Assembly (NCBI GenBank): GCA_963770485.1
Contig: CAVYPX010000017.1
Coordinates: forward strand, 186,001 to 250,000
DNA: 64,000 nt
Reading direction: 5' to 3'
Source: CAVVEC01 sp963770485
GTDB taxonomy: Bacteria; Acidobacteriota; Terriglobia; Terriglobales; Acidobacteriaceae
The notes under the pieces were generated by a model, which was not told the DNA's origin, ran no database searches, and saw only the letters and a program-made list of their open reading frames with translations. This document shows, in pieces, positions 60,187 through 64,000 of the stretch (positions within the stretch are counted from its first letter, which is position 1; every line of letters starts with the position of its first letter). A program made the position numbers and the translations under genes.

Positions 60187-60637
60187 AGAGACTTTCGGCC
60201 TACTTCGAAGGAGAGAACTCGGACCCCGATTGACAATGAGTCAGAATACCACAGAGAAACCGCTTTTTTCAGCCAGGTCTGCATCTATGGCAAAACACTT
60301 CAGGTCGCAGACCCGGATCCCCTTCCCATGAAGGATGCTGTCGATAAGTGCAAATACCTGCATATTGACGGATGATCCGAGGAGAGGGATAATCCGAAAC
60401 CTGAACGGGGGAGGGCGCCGGCCGGACCGGAACCAAAAACCAAGAGATTCAGTCCAAAGTTGGATGTGGGCCCGCCTCGTGGTAATACTGCACAATAACG
60501 ATTGGCATAGATCGCTGCGGGCTGGGGGGCGGAGAAGTTCTGGGACGCCACTGTCCGGGGAGTAACACGAAACGGCGGAGCATATCAAGCAGATTTGTTG
60601 AAATAAGAGCGCCGGCTTCGATACGGAAAAAGCCACC
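60187..60637. other. Gene-free stretch between divergent genes
   Basis: 451 bp; a minus-strand frame (60241-60648) has no family character or signal and overlaps the next gene's start, so I do not call it. No repeat was recognised. Confidence 0.4.
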
Positions 60638-61879
60638 ATGACCGACACAACGCGACATCAACACCTGATCTCTGGAAATTGCCTGCGAGCCGCGAGTGCC
60701 GAGCTCGCCTTCTGGATTGTGCTGGCAGCCGCGGTGCTTGGCCATCCGGCCCAAGCGCAGACCTACAAACTGTTGCATTCGTTCAAGGGCCAACCCGACG
60801 GGGCTTATCCCCAGGCAAGCTTGACCTTCGACAACTTAGGCAACATCTATGGCACCACATACGGGGGCGGCGCCGGCTACGGAACGGTGTTCAAACGGGA
60901 TTCCTTGGGACACCAGACCGTGATGTACAGCTTCAAGGGGGCAGGGGACGGAGAATATCCCCTGCGCGGCGGCGTGATTCTGGACGGGGCGAAAAATCTC
61001 TACGGCGCGACTTTCGCGGGCGGATTTTTCGGCTATGGAACAGTGTTCAAGCTGGATTCGACCGGCCAGGAAACCGTTTTGCACAGCTTCGGTGGGACTG
61101 CGGGCGACGGGCTGTATCCTTTTGCCGGTGTAGTCATGGATGCGGCCGGCAATCTCTACGGTACCACCCCGTACGGCGGCGGCGCGTCCTACAGCGGAAT
61201 CGTCTTCAAGGTGAATACCAGTGGCAAGGAGACCGTGCTGTATAGCTTCACCGGGACGCCGGACGGAGCATATCCTTACGGAGGTGTGATCCTAGATTCG
61301 GCTGGCAATCTCTACGGCGCCACTTATGGAGGGGGCGCCGCCGGCTATGGAGCGGTATTCGAGCTGGATACCAGCGGCAAGGAGACCGTGCTGTACAGCT
61401 TCACCGGAGCGCCGGACGGTGCAAATCCCTTCGCGGGTTTGGTCCAGGATAATACGGGCAACCTCTATGGAACCACCGACGGCGGCGGCGCCGCTGGCTA
61501 CGGAACGGTATTCAAGCTCGATACCAGCGGACAGGAGAACGTACTGTACAGCTTCACTGGCATCAAAGGGGACGGAGCGAATCCCTACGCCGGTGTGATT
61601 CTGGACACTTCTGGCAATGTCTATGGCACCACCTACAATGGCGGCGATCTTAGCTGTGGTCTGAAGGGCTGCGGAACGGTGTTCAAGCTCGATACGACCA
61701 ACAAGGAAACCGTGCTGCACACCTTTGAAGGGCATCGCGGAAAGTTTATAGACGGAGCATGGCCGTTCGGAGGGTTAGTGCGGGACAGTGCCGGTAACCT
61801 GTACGGGACCACGAACAAAGGCGGTAAGTATGCGCCCCTGCAACAGCGCGTAGGGACGGTGTTCATGCTCACCCCGTAA
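60638..61879 (+). CDS. GloVer tandem-repeat secreted protein 6
   Basis: 413 residues from ATG 60638. The signal peptide is AELAFWIVLAAAVLGHPAQAQ. The repeats are regular: YPQASLTFDNLGNIYGTTYG, AGYGTVFKRDSLGHQTVMYS, YPYGGVILDSAGNLYGATYG and VFKLDTSGQENVLYSFTGI. A Cys repeat (DLSCGLKGCG) stands near the end, and the last repeat has an insertion (GHRGKFIDGAWPFGG). The product ends GTVFMLTP. None of the two shared promoter types was found upstream. Function unknown; exported. Confidence 0.88.
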   Translation: MTDTTRHQHLISGNCLRAASAELAFWIVLAAAVLGHPAQAQTYKLLHSFKGQPDGAYPQASLTFDNLGNIYGTTYGGGAGYGTVFKRDSLGHQTVMYSFKGAGDGEYPLRGGVILDGAKNLYGATFAGGFFGYGTVFKLDSTGQETVLHSFGGTAGDGLYPFAGVVMDAAGNLYGTTPYGGGASYSGIVFKVNTSGKETVLYSFTGTPDGAYPYGGVILDSAGNLYGATYGGGAAGYGAVFELDTSGKETVLYSFTGAPDGANPFAGLVQDNTGNLYGTTDGGGAAGYGTVFKLDTSGQENVLYSFTGIKGDGANPYAGVILDTSGNVYGTTYNGGDLSCGLKGCGTVFKLDTTNKETVLHTFEGHRGKFIDGAWPFGGLVRDSAGNLYGTTNKGGKYAPLQQRVGTVFMLTP

Positions 61880-62056
61880 TTGCCCCGCCGCCCCTTTCTT
61901 GGGACCGAGGGCGCATTGCGCGAAGGCGGAGGCACGGCGATACGATGGTTGGCAAGCGTAAGAAACCCGTGAACTGGCGTGTCAGGACCACTCGCGCCAG
62001 CCGCCACAGGCTTTAAAGTTGTAGCAGCCTGTGGTGAACTCGCGATTTCAGAGTCT

Positions 62057-63796
62057 CTAGGGCCCGAACACGCGGGGCCGGCCTCCGTTTGGGCCATTTG
62101 CCTTCGGGCCACCTAGTGGCCAGTTCACTTCCTGGCCAGCCACTGACTTATTCTGCAGCAGAATGGGGGAGGCGCCAACCATCATGTGGGATTGCGAAAT
62201 GGGGTGGACATTTCCGTTCAGGTCCACGTATTGAGTAAAGCCAGGCGGAACTTTATAGCTCGAGGTAGCATTCCAATCAACGCCGACACCGTCGGTGGTT
62301 TTGAGGTACCAGACCGCCTGTCCCCGGTACCCTTGCCGGCGACTCAGATTGACAACATAGGTTCCATTCCATCCCGTGCATTCATAGATGTTCGGCTGAA
62401 AGTTTCCTGACTTATCAAGGCAGCCCGACGACTGCATGTTTGCTCCCAGCAGCCAAGCTGCAACCTCCTGGTACCCTGCACCTCCGGCAGTCAATTCGCC
62501 GGGGTCGTTGTTGGGGTTATACAGCGGGGCCATCCCCGTCCACGCATCCCAGAAAGATTTCTTCATTCTCATGGCGACTTCAAGCAGCACATATCGGGCC
62601 GCATAGGCAGCCTGGGCATCTTGAGTGGGGGGCGTAAAGTGCCACCACGATCCTTCCGTGTTCATCAGAGGGCTCGTGATGTGATACGTCGCCATCAGGT
62701 CGACTACCAGCCGGGTTTGGTTGATCATGCCTTCCGGCACCGGATAAAGGGACTGGTGATTTTGTGTGACCGGATAGGCATGAAGGTCCACGCGGTCAAA
62801 GTTCATGACGGCGCCTGGCGTGGCCCAGTACTTGGAAAAGAATTGGAAGTCGCCGGATGGGGAATCAACAAGGGCACGCGGATCGATGCTTTTGATAATA
62901 CGCTGGCCGTCTTGCGTCATCTTTACGAAGCCTCCCATGGTCAGGACGGGATCGTAGTTGTATTTCTTCTGAGCTGGATTCCACTCGCGAACAACAAACG
63001 GTTCGTTCCACAACTCGTAGTTCCGGATGATGCCATGGCATTGAGGGTCCGTGGTAGGACATCCTGTCTGCACTCCGGTGGCGGTGTAACGCGAAACCAA
63101 TGCGGTGACAAAATCATCAAAGGTCTGCCAGTCGGCGGGAGCATCACAACTTCCCGGCTCGTACTTGCATGACGTATCCCCCGGATCGGAGGACGCCCAG
63201 GTAGGAGTCGAAGACACTTCGTACAGCACGCCAATACCGTTGGCTTGGGCGAGTTTGGTGTACTTGTCCAGGAGGGTCCAATCCGGGCCACCCTGGTTCT
63301 TCTGAATCTGCGCCCAGGCGACGCCGTCGTCCCATAGGCGGACCAAGCCAAACGGGTTGACTTGACTGGAAACGCTAGGCCAATCGGTTTGCGTATTGTG
63401 TACATGTAATCCAAAAAAATACTGTGGGATCGCTCCCCGCAAGCCGCGGTCATAGACGGCCAGATCTAAGAGACTCTGAGCCTTCTTCGGAGGAACGGAA
63501 GAATCCGTGACCTCCACCGTCAAATTGTAAGTGCCAAGAGTTCTCGCGATTCCGGAAATGGTTCCATCGGAATGGGCCTGCAGTCCCGATCCGGCGAGTC
63601 CGCTCACGGTCCAGGTGAAAGGAGGCGTCCCGTTCGACGCGTAGAGTTTGAACTGATAGCGACCATTTTGCCGGGCCAGCGGTATTCGAGTCGTCAGCAC
63701 TGCCAGTGGATCTTTCTTGCTAGCTTGGCTCAGTGTAGGGATTATTAGAGCCGTGATCAGCAGGCCAATATGGAAGAGCCGTTTTTGCCAATTCAT
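62057..63796 (-). CDS. Secreted glycosidase-like protein with N-terminal Ig-like domain (GH39/GH5-like)
   Basis: 579 residues. A signal peptide (LFHIGLLITALIIPTLSQAS) is followed by a putative Ig (He_PIG) domain at ~35-110, with GTPPFTWTVSGLAGSGLQ and GTISGIARTLGTYNLTVEV. The barrel domain (residues ~125-450) has FGLHVHNTQTDWP, VRLWDDGVAWAQI, YELWNEPF with the probable acid/base Glu265, and LMNTEGSWWHF with the probable nucleophile Glu381. NEP on one strand and a lone Glu after it fit clan GH-A, closest by eye to GH39. A C-terminal beta domain follows (NGTYVVNLSRRQGYRGQAVW). It probably hydrolyses plant or microbial polysaccharide; the sugar specificity is unknown. Confidence 0.8.
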   Translation of the reverse strand: MNWQKRLFHIGLLITALIIPTLSQASKKDPLAVLTTRIPLARQNGRYQFKLYASNGTPPFTWTVSGLAGSGLQAHSDGTISGIARTLGTYNLTVEVTDSSVPPKKAQSLLDLAVYDRGLRGAIPQYFFGLHVHNTQTDWPSVSSQVNPFGLVRLWDDGVAWAQIQKNQGGPDWTLLDKYTKLAQANGIGVLYEVSSTPTWASSDPGDTSCKYEPGSCDAPADWQTFDDFVTALVSRYTATGVQTGCPTTDPQCHGIIRNYELWNEPFVVREWNPAQKKYNYDPVLTMGGFVKMTQDGQRIIKSIDPRALVDSPSGDFQFFSKYWATPGAVMNFDRVDLHAYPVTQNHQSLYPVPEGMINQTRLVVDLMATYHITSPLMNTEGSWWHFTPPTQDAQAAYAARYVLLEVAMRMKKSFWDAWTGMAPLYNPNNDPGELTAGGAGYQEVAAWLLGANMQSSGCLDKSGNFQPNIYECTGWNGTYVVNLSRRQGYRGQAVWYLKTTDGVGVDWNATSSYKVPPGFTQYVDLNGNVHPISQSHMMVGASPILLQNKSVAGQEVNWPLGGPKANGPNGGRPRVFGP

Positions 63797-64000
63797 TTTT
63801 CGCTCCCAATGAGGCGATTCGAAACAGAGTCAGCCAGAGGCTGAACCCGGGAACACCCGAGTTCGGTGACGATGGTGGCGTGAGAGATGGTGGCGCTGGA
63901 ATGCCCGGTTACGGCGGCGGCTCGGGCGCAGGTCCACACGCGACGGCCTGGGATTGTGCAGGCGGAAGAAAAGTCGGCTGCTATACGGGGGAGTCGCATA
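63797..64000. other. Upstream region of the glycosidase gene, possible decayed integrase end
   Basis: A minus-strand frame (63999-63793) reads RVWTCARAAAVTGHSSATIS, vaguely like the GHxSxxxS end of a tyrosine recombinase, but no Tyr follows and the window ends. I cannot support a gene. Confidence 0.25.

Noticed and set aside
33400..62000. Phage or integrative element origin of the secreted-protein island
   Set aside because: No phage, conjugation or tRNA-linked attachment features were seen; only one IS3 remnant is present.
63793..63999. Tyrosine recombinase C-terminus at the right edge
   Set aside because: GHSSATIS is suggestive, but there is no catalytic Tyr or HxxR and the window ends.

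Overview
The window looks like chromosome of a soil acidobacterium (Acidobacteriota). It is GC-rich, uses GTG/TTG starts often, and has acidobacterial hallmarks: GloVer tandem-repeat secreted proteins, PEGA-domain proteins, paired M16 peptidases, a decayed REP/RAYT family, and a radical SAM protein of the tetraether-lipid-synthase type. No rRNA, tRNA or CRISPR array was seen. The taxonomic call is inference from protein families; no marker gene was compared.

Left part (1-22.8 kb), mostly housekeeping. It holds an inactive/active M16 peptidase pair, a stand-alone LigD-type polymerase beside a DUF72 protein, and two Xer-type recombinases, each preceded by the same long palindrome. A fused acyl-ACP synthetase/carrier/acyltransferase, SecA, a YVTN-type beta-propeller, DAHP synthase, acetyl-CoA synthetase, a DUF3800 protein, a zinc-ribbon/Sel1 membrane protein, a universal stress protein and a PD-(D/E)XK nuclease-like protein follow. 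The gaps carry several families of dispersed palindromic repeats, a 222-bp tandem duplication and a MITE-like element.

Middle part (22.8-33.4 kb). There are two PEGA-domain secreted proteins (one frameshifted), a ribbon-helix-helix gene overlapping a small unknown partner, a HigB/HigA-like toxin-antitoxin pair with a palindrome on the toxin start codon, the tetraether-synthase-like radical SAM protein, a TMTC-like membrane/TPR protein and a dead REP-associated transposase between REP-like palindromes.

Right part (33.4-64 kb), a dense island of secreted proteins. It has six intact phospholipase C/acid-phosphatase-family phosphoesterases, six intact GloVer repeat proteins, two apparently identical GH27 alpha-galactosidases in inverted orientation, a 921-aa beta-helix protein, a glycosidase with an Ig-like domain, and scrambled remnants of the same families. 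Four phosphoesterase genes share one promoter type. Three GloVer genes share another, and a fourth has a weaker version. One phosphoesterase is a chimera carrying a GloVer promoter and signal peptide. The 1,331-bp inverted repeats, near-identical 3' halves, a small in-place inversion and fused fragments show that the island is shaped by ongoing recombination between paralogues. The likely combined role is extracellular scavenging of phosphate and sugars from organic matter, but the GloVer proteins have no known activity.
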